Shown here piece after piece: positions 12,401 through 22,262 of a DNA stretch of 64,000 nt; position 1 is the stretch's first letter; every line of letters begins with the position of its first letter. The notes below the pieces were generated by a model. The model worked only from the letters and a program-made list of their open reading frames with translations. It was not told the origin of the DNA and searched no databases. This DNA comes from Basidiobolus meristosporus CBS 931.73 (Eukaryota > Basidiobolomycota > Basidiobolomycetes > Basidiobolales > Basidiobolaceae), in assembly GCA_002104905.1 (NCBI GenBank), contig MCFE01000504.1, positions 1 to 64,000 on the forward strand. The letters are read 5' to 3'. Position numbers and translations under genes: made by a program.

Positions 12401-12763
12401 TCAATTTGTATGCATGAAAAGTAAGAGAAATGGTTGAGTCAGGAAGTAAGGAGTGTGAAACAGAGGCAATAGCCAATCAACTCACACAAATGTAGGAGGC
12501 AATAGAGTGTCTGGGATCAGAAAGTGAGCAAATTGGCAGGAAACCAATCAAAAGCCACTTATACATTGTTGTGATGAAATAGACTTGTTCCGTTGGATAG
12601 TGCCACATAGTGCCAGCCTGTTTATGGTGCCGGATCAATCTGGCACTCTATGGCACCATCTGGCACTATAATTTCTACCATGATGTCAGTGGTATGATAC
12701 AGTTACTGGTAATTTTACTCAATCTTACTTATGTTGCTCAGAATAGTGCTTTCCTTGCTTTAT

Positions 12764-13690
12764 TTACTCTTCATAATGCTCCAGACACATTTCTCTCAGT
12801 GGATGTCTTCTTGTATGAACATACTGTGCATTAATAAGTATCTTAACTATTTTACCTATTCTGATGTTTTCTCCTATATAAGACTTTCCTCTGTATTTAC
12901 CTGCCAATATGCTGAATCTCTTCAGATATCCAAATGTGTGCTCTACCCTTACTCTGAAATGATTAAATATCTCATTGTAGAGCTTCTGCTTCCTGCTAAG
13001 CACACCATTTCTTGGCTTCCTATAAGCTGTAATACATCCTAATCTCTGACAATCCTCTCCTATATAGGCTAAGTCTGCCATACATTTCTCCCCTCTACTG
13101 AATTCAGGATGATTCTCTACCCAGAGTGCTTTGTCATGCCTACTTCCAGCAAATGGCCCACTAAACCAGATGATGTTACCCTCAATGTCAGACAGTGCTT
13201 GAAACTTCACACAGTGTGCCTTGTACTTGCCAGAATAAAAGTGCCTCTGCCCTCTAGAAGGTCTGTTAATCCTCACTGGGAAGGTATCCAAAATACTCCT
13301 GATATGGAACCTGTTGCTGAACACTCTGGGATGTGGAAGTCTATTGGAGCTTCTGAACATAGTATTCCAAGCTTGCTGTAAGTCATTCATACCCTCTGCA
13401 AGGTGGTTCTCCATTGCTGTCAGCTGGGAATGAAAGCTTCTAGGACTTTTGTTGCCATGGATGGTGGGATGAAACCTTGTAGGGCAATAGTTCTTGTAAT
13501 AGCAGAGAAGCTTAACAAGGGATCTCCTTGGGTAGATTGGGGTTGATGGTCCAGAGTACCTGGAGTATATCTCCTCTAGTGTGTCAAAAGGAAATCCAGT
13601 GGTAGTGATGGGATTGATGAGAAAAGACCATTCAGATGAATAAGTCATATTAAAATTGATAGATGATTGTATAAAGGCGGTTTGAATCAA
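12764..13690 (-). CDS. Harbinger/IS5-type DDE transposase (DDE_Tnp_4), open frame
   Basis: The uninterrupted 308-codon frame has the features of nuclease DDE_Tnp_4: a first Asp in ILDTFPVRINRP (about residue 154), then YSGKYKAHCVKFQ, GSRHDKALW, a second Asp in CMADLAYIG (about 216), and the Glu in RVRVEHTFGYLKRFSIL (about 256). Typical Harbinger transposases are about 350-450 residues, so the N-terminal DNA-binding part may be short or lost. The solo LTR begins eight bases upstream of the first ATG and probably separates the gene from its promoter. It would catalyse cut-and-paste transposition with 3-bp duplications. Catalytic residues look intact, but expression is doubtful. Confidence 0.8.
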   Translation of the reverse strand: MIQTAFIQSSINFNMTYSSEWSFLINPITTTGFPFDTLEEIYSRYSGPSTPIYPRRSLVKLLCYYKNYCPTRFHPTIHGNKSPRSFHSQLTAMENHLAEGMNDLQQAWNTMFRSSNRLPHPRVFSNRFHIRSILDTFPVRINRPSRGQRHFYSGKYKAHCVKFQALSDIEGNIIWFSGPFAGSRHDKALWVENHPEFSRGEKCMADLAYIGEDCQRLGCITAYRKPRNGVLSRKQKLYNEIFNHFRVRVEHTFGYLKRFSILAGKYRGKSYIGENIRIGKIVKILINAQYVHTRRHPLREMCLEHYEE

Positions 13691-13698
13691 TTCGGCGC

Positions 13699-14502
13699 TG
13701 TGGTGGTGTAGAGGTACTCCTGGGAGAAACTACACAACTCAAGGTGTGTGAGGTGTCTGATGGGTGCAATAACCTCTGTGTCTAAACTGCTGGTGTCTTT
13801 GTCAATATGCCACTATGGTAAAAGCACCTGCTTCTCTAGCTTCCTAGGTGCTCCAAGTGTCTCCAAAGGCCTCTGTGTGTCTTGTGCACTACCCTGAAAA
13901 GCTCCTTGATTGCAGGTCTGAGATGTACTGTTGAAGGCAGGTGCAGTGATCAACTGCTAATCAATAAGGTAGAAGTGTTACTGATAGAAGGGATGATTTA
14001 TTGATGAGGGATTGCTTTCCCTTAAATACTTTTCCTGATTGCCAAGTGATTACTAATGACAAGGTTCTAGAAGATTCAAGGTATCAGTGGAATTCTTGAT
14101 GACATCACTATGAGCTAAAAATATGCCAAGAATGTCCTGGAAGGTTCTAAAAGGCACAGCACTCTCAACCAATCAGGAATCAGTAGTCTGAAACCTGTGC
14201 AACATAGAAATACCATATATGGTATTGAAATGGTAGAGATGGTAACACAGACCTAGGTCATGTGTCACGGGTACTTACGCGGGTACTTGCCTTATATAGA
14301 TACATCTACTGATCACAAAGCTGAATAACATCTGGGATAACTAATGCTAATAACTAATCAGGGTAAACTTCATATGGGGATAATACTGATAATATAGGCA
14401 AAAGAAGAATGGGATAATACTGATAAGATAAAATATGGATAAGTATATCACAATGACTATATGAATAAACTTGTCTGTGGGAGGTATGTTTACCCTACCA
14501 CA
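13699..14502 (-). repeat. Solo LTR of the gypsy-1 family inside the Harbinger-like element
   Basis: On the plus strand it runs from TGTGGTGGTGTAGAGG to TACCCTACCACA (804 bp), with TG...CA ends and the short inverted termini TGTGG/CCACA. GCGC flanks both sides (13695-13698 and 14503-14506), consistent with a 4-bp target duplication. It is the inverted equivalent of the LTRs at 2375 and 7036, with the TATA-type region near 14025 reading leftward. No internal domain is present, so it arose by recombination between the two LTRs of a former full element. Confidence 0.9.
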
Positions 14503-14815
14503 GCGCGATCTACGTTATTTATCTGATTTTTAATACATTATGGTTAAATCTCCATCAATTACCATGTATCCCATCATTATGTTGCAAAAATCATCCGCAA
14601 ACAATGCCTTGGTACTTTTATTGATGCTTTACTCATAGGTCTATAATCAAATAGGAAATCTGCAATTGATGTGATCTGATCCGTGTCAACGTGATCCAAG
14701 ATGCATCATGCATAATATATGGAGATTTCAACAATCACGTTAGTTTTCATATATATTTCATATAAGACCAGGTTGATGCCAATATACTGCTGTATAAGTA
14801 TTCAAATCTGTTACT

Positions 14816-16078
14816 ATGGTCCCCATACCAAGCCTCAACTCATCTTTAGTACAACCCAGACAAAACCCATCCCCCAGCTCACAGGTGCGGTCCGGACCAG
14901 AGAAGTCAATGTTAGATCCGTTTGAGTTCTTGCCAAATGATTTTAGTATGGCCCAAGTGTCTATGATGAGCCTTCATACAGATATTTGGGCACTACTGAT
15001 TAATCTAGCAGAACTAGATACCTCAGAGAGTCAACAAAGATGGAAGAATTTGATTAGAAAGCTGTGGCATGAGTTCTACATCAAGATGCCAGCCAATGTA
15101 TGTAAAAAGATATATATCAAGACAAGTATTGAAATCAAGAATGAGCTGAGAGTGAGGGGATTTGACGAAGAAGCCACGTGGGAACAATTTTGCGCGCAAT
15201 TTGCACAGTATAGGCTGGACGCGTCCGTTTGTGCCTCAACTTTGGGAACCAAAGAGATTTTGAATGAGTTTTTGCCTCAAATGACTAATGTACTACGTGA
15301 TATATTAGTAGAGCTAAGTGGCTTCCGAGAGCAATATACACAGGACTCATCCAGGCAACAGCTCCAAAGTATCAGACAGAGGGTAAGTGAATACCTTGAG
15401 GAATCAGATGGTGAGCTTCAGGAGGAAGAATACAGACCACAAGCAACATCGTCCAGATTGCGCCAGCACGCCTTGCTGGATTCCCTACCTTCTCTTGCAA
15501 CCACAGCGTGCCGGCGCACGTCAGTCCAGACCACGCCAACACCCTTTACCAGAATGCCCCACGTTGAGTCAACGTGCATTCAGTCAATGCGCGCTGGGTC
15601 AACACGCGCGCTTCAGAGCAAAACTACAAGAACTTGCCAAACTGCTCATTTAGACACGAGTCCATTGGAGCGGACCAAGTCGCGTCAACATGCGGCATCA
15701 CATTGAACTCAGCCAAGGGCCATCTTGACGCGTCAAGGCGTGCCTGCGCGTGCCGTTTTGCCTGACCATCAGCAAGTTACTTCTGGTGAACTGACTGATG
15801 ATGACCAACATGAAGTGCGTCAACCACCGGAGCCCTTGGCAAGTAAAAGAATGCGTCAGCATGTGGCACTACAGGCCAGTTCAGTTTGTTCAGTCGGAGC
15901 AATTCAGCGCGGCCAAGCTGCAGCATTGCACTCATCAACTAGGAGGCAAAATACTGACTACAAATACACAAGTAGCCAAGATGATAGTCAGCCAGGAAGT
16001 AGTATAGGTGTGCAAAGTGAGTCACTACCAAATGCTTCAGTAGTAATCCCTGTGAGAAAAAAACCCAGGAGAAGATGA
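14816..16078 (+). pseudogene. Second ORF of the Harbinger-like element (unknown, Gln/His-rich)
   Basis: The frame 14816-15706 (296 codons; a likelier start is the ATG at about 14909) encodes an alpha-helical N-terminal half (SESQQRWKNLIRKLWHEFY, about residues 70-90) and a low-complexity tail. A second frame, 15725-16078, continues with similar composition, so one stop or frameshift separates them near 15706. The tail repeats an RQHA-type word: LRQHALLD, SRQHAASH, MRQHVAL. Harbinger elements usually carry a Myb/SANT-like partner ORF that binds the ends; the helical module could serve this, but I cannot confirm a SANT fold. Downstream at 16217-16230 CCCCTATAAATAAACA looks like a leftward or bidirectional core promoter. 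Confidence 0.55.
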
Positions 16079-16975
16079 TGCAATTGCTTTGAATTGCTTA
16101 CATTTGTAATGATCCCAACAACCCTTTTTTTTTTGCGATCCAAATTGAGCCATCGCAAATCAGTGATCATCACATTTTTGATATAAGTAATATCAAGGTT
16201 GTCTCACATATGAGACAGAACCCCTATAAATAAACACCCTGCATATATATACGTCATCTGTAATACCAGTGCAGCTATTGGATCTGTTTTGCACCTACAC
16301 AATTGCTTGCGTGCTAGCTATGACACCTTGTCCAATCACTAGGATCAGGGATTTACTTGCTCAATGGGCAAAATGGGATATTTGATGGCAAATCAGGTAG
16401 CTTTTTCAGTAGTCAATGAGCCAATTGGGGGCTGCCAGCTTCTGGATACTTTTGGACCAATTAATCACTGAGATACCGTCCAATTGGAGTGAGGGTAACC
16501 AAAATGGTAAGTATCAGTGTAGTTTATAGTGTGATACACATTTATTTCCATTTACATTAAAGAAACATATCCAAATACTGGATTTTACCTGCCATTATAG
16601 CGGTATCCAATCGCGCACATGATGCAAACATTACAAGTTGGCGTGATCATCCGTGCCGACCTCATTGTTTCAGATTGTGCCATAGTGTGCAAGATTGTCC
16701 CGCATAGTGCAAAATTGTCCAAGAACAATCTTGCCTTCTGGTAGCTATGATATCGCGCCCAATTGTTCTTTACAACTGCGGATTGCGCCGCACGCCCTGG
16801 CACGGTACAATGGAACAAGTCTAATATTCTGACAAAGTTTTTTGTGAAATCTGAGGTGCAATTATTTTTCAATGGTCTCTGGACAGTGTCCTGATAAGAT
16901 CAGTACCTCTTAGTCATGGGACTTTAGCTTTGTGACGGTCTCTTGATGGGATCATCTCAATAATTTTTCATATGG

Positions 16976-18172
16976 TCATTGACCAGTCCTTTGTCCAGAA
17001 GCACTAAATCCCCACTCTCCTGTAATCCTGTCCTCTCCAAGTAGAACTTATTGATGGAAGATCCCTCTCCTCTGGTGGCATTACACATGAGACACATCTA
17101 TTCCAGCTCTTCAGTACTGGTCACCCTAAGACAATAGCCTTCTACATCACCCACTCTCTGCACTACCCATAGTCCTTGCAAGCTCATGGCTTAGTCATCA
17201 TAACCAGCTATTAGCTGGAAGACAAAAGCCTTGACATTCCCCAGAGTCCATTATGTCAACTTCATGAAAGCACCTGACTTCTCAGGTGAGGAAGTAAGCT
17301 ACCATGAATTCAGGAGCTCCCTCCAATGGAATATCTGCCATGTATCAAAGTTTGCCCAAATCTTTGAAAAGAAGCCAGCACAACTACTCCTGGCACATGG
17401 ACCCAATGATTGTCCCATTGACCACAAAGACAGAAAACCCCTCCTTTTGGCCCTATCTACAATCACTCACCACCTGAGATGGAAAAACCCCATAGCTATA
17501 TCAAATAAAACCTCCAGGAAGACTTTATTCAGTACTCCAAGCATAAAGCTGGTGCTTCAATCCTCTTTTTCAAAAAAAAGGATGGTACCCTTAGGATGTT
17601 TGTAGTCTACCATGCACTGAATAAGACCAAAATCAAGAGCTGCTACCCTTTGCCCCTGATCAACAACTTGTTGGAGCAACTCTCTGCCACCAAAGTATTT
17701 ACAAAACTGATTTCTGAGCAGCTTATAAAGTTGTCAGAATCAAGCCTGGTAATGAATGGGAACTGCTTTTGGAGCAAGATACAGTCACTTTGAGTGTAAA
17801 TTTATGACATTTGGTCTCACCAAGGCCCTAGCTGTCTTTCAGCACCTGATCAATGAGATATTCCATGAGTACCTTGCCCAATTTGTAGTTATCTACCTTG
17901 ATAATATCCTGATTTATTCCAAGACTCAAAATGAACATAATTTCCATGTGAAGAATGTCTTGGCCATGCTTGATGTCACTGGCCTCTATGCCAAACTGGG
18001 AAAATGGGAGTTTGACCAGAAATAAGTTGAGTTCCTAGGTTATCTTATAAGCTCAAATGGAACAAGAATGAACCCCAAGCAAGTAGAAGCCCTCCAGTCC
18101 TGGAAAACTCCCTATTCTGTAAAGAGAGTGCCATCCTTCCTTGGATTTGCTAGCTTCTACTGCAGATTCATT
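16976..18172 (+). pseudogene. Protease C-terminal part and reverse transcriptase of gypsy element 1
   Basis: The first codons continue the split protease (IDQSFVQKH), followed by ELIDGRSLSSGGITHETH and a linker. RT motifs follow over several frames: KKDGTLRMFVVYHALNK, YPLPLINNLLEQL, FGLTKALAVFQHLINEIFHEYL, and the catalytic box as VIYLDNILIYSK (17888-17923) with Asn (17903-17905) in place of the second catalytic Asp. SFLGFASFYCRFI ends exactly at the MITE insertion. Several in-frame stops exist. It would have copied element RNA into DNA in virus-like particles. Confidence 0.9.
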
Positions 18173-18906
18173 AGACTTGTTCCGTTGGATAGTGCCACAT
18201 TGAGCCATGAGTGCCAAATGATGCCATAGTGTGCCAGAGAGGTCAACTGAGCCTATACTTGGCCACAGAGTGTGAAACCTAGCTCTGCATCTTCATGTAA
18301 AGCAGCCCCTGTGTTTCACCCATTGCGCAGGAGAAAATCCATTTTTTGACCTTTTTTTGTGGACCAATGTAGCTCAGGATGTGAAAGAGCACAGGAGAAC
18401 AGAAGATATGCATCTGGTACTCAATACCCATGGCACTCTGAATCTAGCTCCTGTAGCTTGTATCATGTCACAAAAATGAATGGCACTATCTTGGTCTACT
18501 GGTACTATCTGGCACTATATTTAAATATTAGCCCTAAAGTAAGATCTATACAAAGCACTTATAGTGCCAGATAGTACCAGTGGACCAAGATAGTGCCATT
18601 CATTTTTGTGACATGATACAAGCTACAGGAGCTAGATTCAGAGTGCCATGGGTATTGAGTACCAGATGCATATCTTCAATTTGCTTTTGCTCTAACACAT
18701 CCTGCACAACATTGATCTAAAAAAAAAGGTCAAAAAATGGATTTTCTCCAGCACAATGGGTGAAACACAGGGGCTGCTTTGCATGAAGACGTGGAGCTAT
18801 GTTTCACACTCTGTGGCCAGGTAGAGGCTCACTTGGCCTCTCTGGCACACTATGGCATCATTTGGCACTCATGGCTCAATGTGGCACTATCCAATGGAAC
18901 AAGTCT
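18173..18906. mobile_element. Fold-back MITE with Harbinger-type termini, complete (734 bp)
   Basis: Termini AGACTTGTTCCGTTGG and CCAATGGAACAAGTCT are flanked by ATT (18170-18172 and 18907-18909). The whole unit is a near-perfect inverted repeat: the arms of about 350 bp pair around an AT-rich centre near 18525. There is no ORF. It interrupts gypsy RT/RNase H, and removing it with one ATT restores the reading CRFIAN, so the duplication is exactly 3 bp. The terminus matches the autonomous-looking element at 12581-16822. Confidence 0.95.
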
Positions 18907-20247
18907 ATTGCCAACTAGTTCAAGATAGTCATTCCCCTGACAAAGCTCACCCAGGAAATCTGCCCTTTGTCTGGAACAAGGAACAGTCTGAGTCCTTTGA
19001 TTCTATCAAGAAATCCTTCTTGTGTGCCCCACTCCTGGCCCACCCTGACCTTAAGAAACCTTTCATTATAGAAACCAATACCTCTGACTTTGACCTTGGT
19101 GCCTTCCTTTCCCAGTATGATGACAATAATGTGCTACACCCTATTGCATTCTGCTCTCAAAAATTTACTCCATCTGAAGTAAACTAAGATATCTGTGACA
19201 AGGAACCACTTGCAATCATTATTGCCTTTGAATAATGGAGACACTACCTTGATGGTGCAGCCTATAAGAAAAAGATCTTCTGTGAGCACAAGAACCTTGA
19301 GTACTTCACCACCTCAATAGTATTATGCCATAGACAAGCCAGATGGTCCCTCTTCCCATCTACCTTTGACTTTGTTATTACCTAGAGACCAGGAGTGAAA
19401 CAAGGAAAACCTGATACCCTGTCCAGAAAGATGGAGTACTACTTTAAGGAAGGGGATGATGCCTGTCAGTAAAGGAGCAACTCTGTACTCAACAAAGGTC
19501 ACTTTGACCTCCTTGCAACCCAGTCCTCCAGTACTTTAGCTTCTTTACTCCTTGAAAAGTCAAGACAAGCCAGGCCACCACTCCACAGCACAATGCTCAA
19601 GAAATATCTCAAGTCTCCCACTTATCCACCACCCAAGTTCCCAAACCTCCAGCATCTACATTTAGTTGATGACAGCATCTATCACTGGCACCAACTGTTT
19701 GTCCCAGACCTTGATACCCTGTTAGATATCATCTATTCTTGCCATGACTCAATGGCTACAGGACTATTGGTACTGCCAAAACCATGAGTGCAATCAAGAG
19801 AGACTTCTGATGGCCTGAAATGATATCACTTGCCAAGGAGTACCTCCAATCCTGTGATATAAGTAATAGTGCAAAATCTGCCAGACACCAGATATATGGA
19901 CTTCTACAACCCTTGCCAATCCCTGACAAGCAATGGAGGTCAATTTCAAAGGACTTCATAACCAACCTTCCAGAATTCAAACAATTCAATTCTGTCCTGG
20001 AAGTGGCAGATAGACTCAAAAAATGGCTCACTTCATTCCCTGCCCCAAGAAAATAAGTGCCAAGGAGACTGCACACCTAGTGATCAAGAACATTTTCCAG
20101 CTTCATGGTATCCCAAGTGACATTGTATTTGACAGAGGACCTCAGTTCATATCAAAATTCAAGAAACACTTAATGCAATATCTTGGTGTACAAGTCAAAC
20201 TCTGGACTGCTTTCCATCCTCAGTCAGATGGTCAGACTGAATGAGCT
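18907..20247 (+). pseudogene. RNase H and integrase N-terminal/core of gypsy element 1
   Basis: The frame 18907-19187 gives the RT connection and RNase H start (FIIETNTSDFDLGAFLSQ, HPIAFCSQKFTPSEVN), continued after a stop by EPLAIIIAFE, HKNLEYFTTS and a decayed DTLSRK. From 19593 the integrase begins (LVDDSIYHWHQLFVPD). The core at 19820-20244 has ISKDFITNLPEF (first Asp), VFDRGPQFISKF (second Asp) and HPQSDGQTE, the catalytic Glu, after which the next element is inserted. Stops occur at several points, so it is inactive. Confidence 0.9.
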
Positions 20248-21437
20248 GTTGTAATGGAAAGTATTCCTTTACTACAATATCTCAAAACCAATATTGCACT
20301 CATTTCTTTATTTTGCTTTTTTGCTATCATAACTCACAGGTGATAGATCAAGAATTTACGACTTTGAAGGACAAATACTCCAGACCCTGAAAGGCAATCC
20401 TTCAACAAATATTATGTCATACAGAACACACAGTAGCCAACACATGTTTCAAATTGCAGCTCATTTGTAGCAGTACTTCTATATTCTAGGTCTTTATTGC
20501 TAGGATCACTACAGTGACTTTGATAGCATGTAACATTTGAACCAGCCAATCAAATCACATGATATTTTCATAGGTGCTGCGTCTATGTCCAATCTGTGCT
20601 ACTGCAGAGTTTTAGAGTTGTATCACGTTTATTAGTTGCGCAATTGCCCAAAAACTTTGATCCTTCAGAAATTTCATATATATGACTTCCCCAGCTGAAA
20701 CATAAAGGAGAGCCTCTTTTTCCAGAATCTCCACACTACAATTACAAGCTTAAAAGTTATAAGACTTCCCCTGCATCACTTGCATTGTTAGTATTCAGAT
20801 TTTGACTGGTACCACATCAGTAAAGAGACTGCAAAGCTCACAAGTATCCAATCTAATTTCTACAAGAAACAACAGCTTTTCTGTTGGAAAAGTCCCCTCT
20901 AAGAAACCCCTCTACTCTAAAGACACCACTTTAGTCTAAAGACTCTTTAGAGACCATTTTAAGAGGCCCCTTTACTCTAAAGAAGCCCCTTTAGGCATCC
21001 CTTTAGTGTAAAGTCCACTTTAGAGACCACTACAAGAAGCCCCTTTTACTCTAAAGACACCCCCTTAGAAACCCCTTTAGGTCTAAAGACTCCTTTAGAG
21101 ACTTTTACAACACACTCCTTCAGGTTAAAGTGGAGCTCAGAATCTCCATATTAGGAAATGTCTTCTTGGAAAGGAAAGTGACTTCTAAATAAGGAGAAGT
21201 TACTGTAAAGGCAAATAAGCCCATTAGTTGCCAGAAGGTCAGAACACTGCTGTAGAAGTGAGAAATACTGCCTATAGTATATTTTGAGCCTATAATTGTG
21301 GGTATTAGTGAAAGTTATATCTTCTATTGGTATATTAAACTCCCAATGAGCTATTTTGGTATCAGCATACTGGAAGCTGTTGTATATTGTTATTTAGCCT
21401 CTACATTGTAGAACAAGCCCCAAACTAATCATAATAC
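20248..21437 (+). mobile_element. 1.2-kb-type repeat element, copy 2 (complete-looking)
   Basis: The left end is TGTTGTAATGGAAAGTATTCC and the right end AATACAACA, so the termini are short inverted repeats TGTTGTA/TACAACA with TG...CA. It lies between integrase codons GQTE and RTKQILEQY of gypsy element 1. It contains the CTTTAGAG-type minisatellite (about 20890-21110) and no ORF. No convincing target duplication could be read. It may be a long solo LTR or a non-autonomous DNA element; I cannot decide. Copy 1 is at 4036-4998. Confidence 0.7.
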
Positions 21438-21960
21438 AACACAGTAGAACTAAACAGATCCTTGAACAATACCCCTGGTGCTATATCAACTATCAGCAAG
21501 ACAACTGGACCCAGCTGCTACTACATGCAGAATTTGCCTACAACAACTTATGTCATAGTGCAACTGGTGCACCCATTTTATGCAAATTATAGTTTTCATC
21601 TGCATTTGATATTCAGATTGCAACAAACCCTATAAGCCCCCAGCAGCTGAACATGCATCAACAATTCTAGAAATCTAAGAAACACTCAAGAGGGAACTAT
21701 CCATAGCCTATGGGGGAATAAGAAGGTTGCAGACAACAAACAACAGCCTAGCCCCAAGGTTAATGAAGGAAATTTAGTATGGCTCTTGCAAAGAAACATT
21801 GCTACCAGCAGCCCATGTGACAAATTAGACTATAGGAAACTAGGTCCATTCAAGATCAAGAAGAAACTGAGCCCAGTTGTATACCAACTACAATTACTTC
21901 CAGGTATGTAGATCCATGACACAGAAGAGGTGAATAGTGTCATGATTGAATGACATCCTT
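21438..21960 (+). pseudogene. Integrase C-terminal part of gypsy element 1
   Basis: The reading resumes as RTKQILEQYPWCYINYQQ and AEFAYNN, the region following the catalytic Glu in gypsy integrases. Further on comes KLGPFKIKKKLSPVVYQLQL, the start of the GPY/F-type module that normally precedes a chromodomain. The sequence decays at about 21960; no chromodomain or 3' LTR follows. Confidence 0.85.
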
Positions 21961-22262
21961 GATCATTTATGATTTGACCAAATTAAGTTGGTGAAGAAGT
22001 CCTGGTTCCTTCTAGAAAGTGCTGCTACATTGAAGCAACTTCTGGAAAGCTCCAAGTCTATGTTACACAATGGGACTTTCCATGGAAGCTTTGCTTTGAA
22101 ATTTATGTGGCTCAATACCATATATGCTAAATGCATGTCACATGGCCTAGTCACATGATCAGCAGACTCTTGGCTTATCCCCATGTGATGTTCTAGACTA
22201 TTCTTTAGTATATTTTTATCTCAGCACACTTACTGCTGTGCATATGAGGTTACCCTTTTACT
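21961..22262. other. Unassigned junction between two retrotransposons
   Basis: Here lie roughly 300 bp with no recognisable gene or repeat, between the decayed end of gypsy element 1 and the RNase H of the next chromovirus. It may be remnant LTR sequence; I see no match within the window. Confidence 0.5.

Larger units (their letters stand above)
12581..16822. mobile_element. PIF/Harbinger-like two-ORF transposon carrying a solo LTR
   Basis: The left terminus is AGACTTGTTCCGTTGGATAG and the right terminus, inverted, is AGACTTGTTCCATTGTACCG. They are flanked by a 3-bp duplication AAT (12578-12580 and 16823-16825). The element contains a DDE transposase on the minus strand and a second ORF on the plus strand, the two-gene layout typical of Harbinger. 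Without the 804-bp LTR it is about 3.4 kb. The CACTA-like sequence on either side (to 12580 and from 16823) is contiguous in the copy at 31.4-31.6 kb, which supports these limits. The same terminal sequence is found on the fold-back MITEs in this window. Confidence 0.85.
5893..16975. mobile_element. CACTA/EnSpm-superfamily (Plavaka-like) DNA transposon, 11.1 kb, nested
   Basis: Termini are CCCTATGAAAAATAATT at the left and, inverted, CCATATGAAAAATTATT at the right, flanked by a 3-bp duplication TCA (5890-5892 and 16976-16978). Removing the element and one TCA restores an ordinary gypsy protease reading of SCFIDQSF, which fixes the boundaries. Subterminal AGAGACCGTCA words occur near both ends. 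It encodes a Tnp2-type transposase on the minus strand and an accessory ORF on the plus strand, divergently arranged. It was later invaded by a gypsy LTR and a Harbinger-like element. Three-base duplications and Tnp2 fit CACTA; the termini are not the canonical CACTA pentanucleotide. Confidence 0.85.
2375..21960 (+). mobile_element. Ty3/gypsy retrotransposon 1, degenerate and nested with younger insertions
   Basis: The pieces appear in the order 5' LTR, gag, zinc knuckle, protease, reverse transcriptase, RNase H, integrase, all on the plus strand, which is the Ty3/gypsy order. The element spans about 19.6 kb only because later transposons are inserted in it: a 1.2-kb-type element plus MITE remnant in gag, an 11.1-kb CACTA-like element in protease, a MITE at the RT/RNase H boundary, and a 1.2-kb element in integrase. 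The coding sequence has many stops and frameshifts, and the RT catalytic box has decayed (YLDN instead of YLDD), so it is dead. No 3' LTR was found beyond 21960, so the right end is truncated. Confidence 0.9.

Noticed and set aside
7036-16822. Reading the 6-17 kb block as several independent transposons side by side
   Set aside because: The matching CCCTAT/CCATAT ends, the TCA duplication and the restored protease frame show one outer element with nested inserts.
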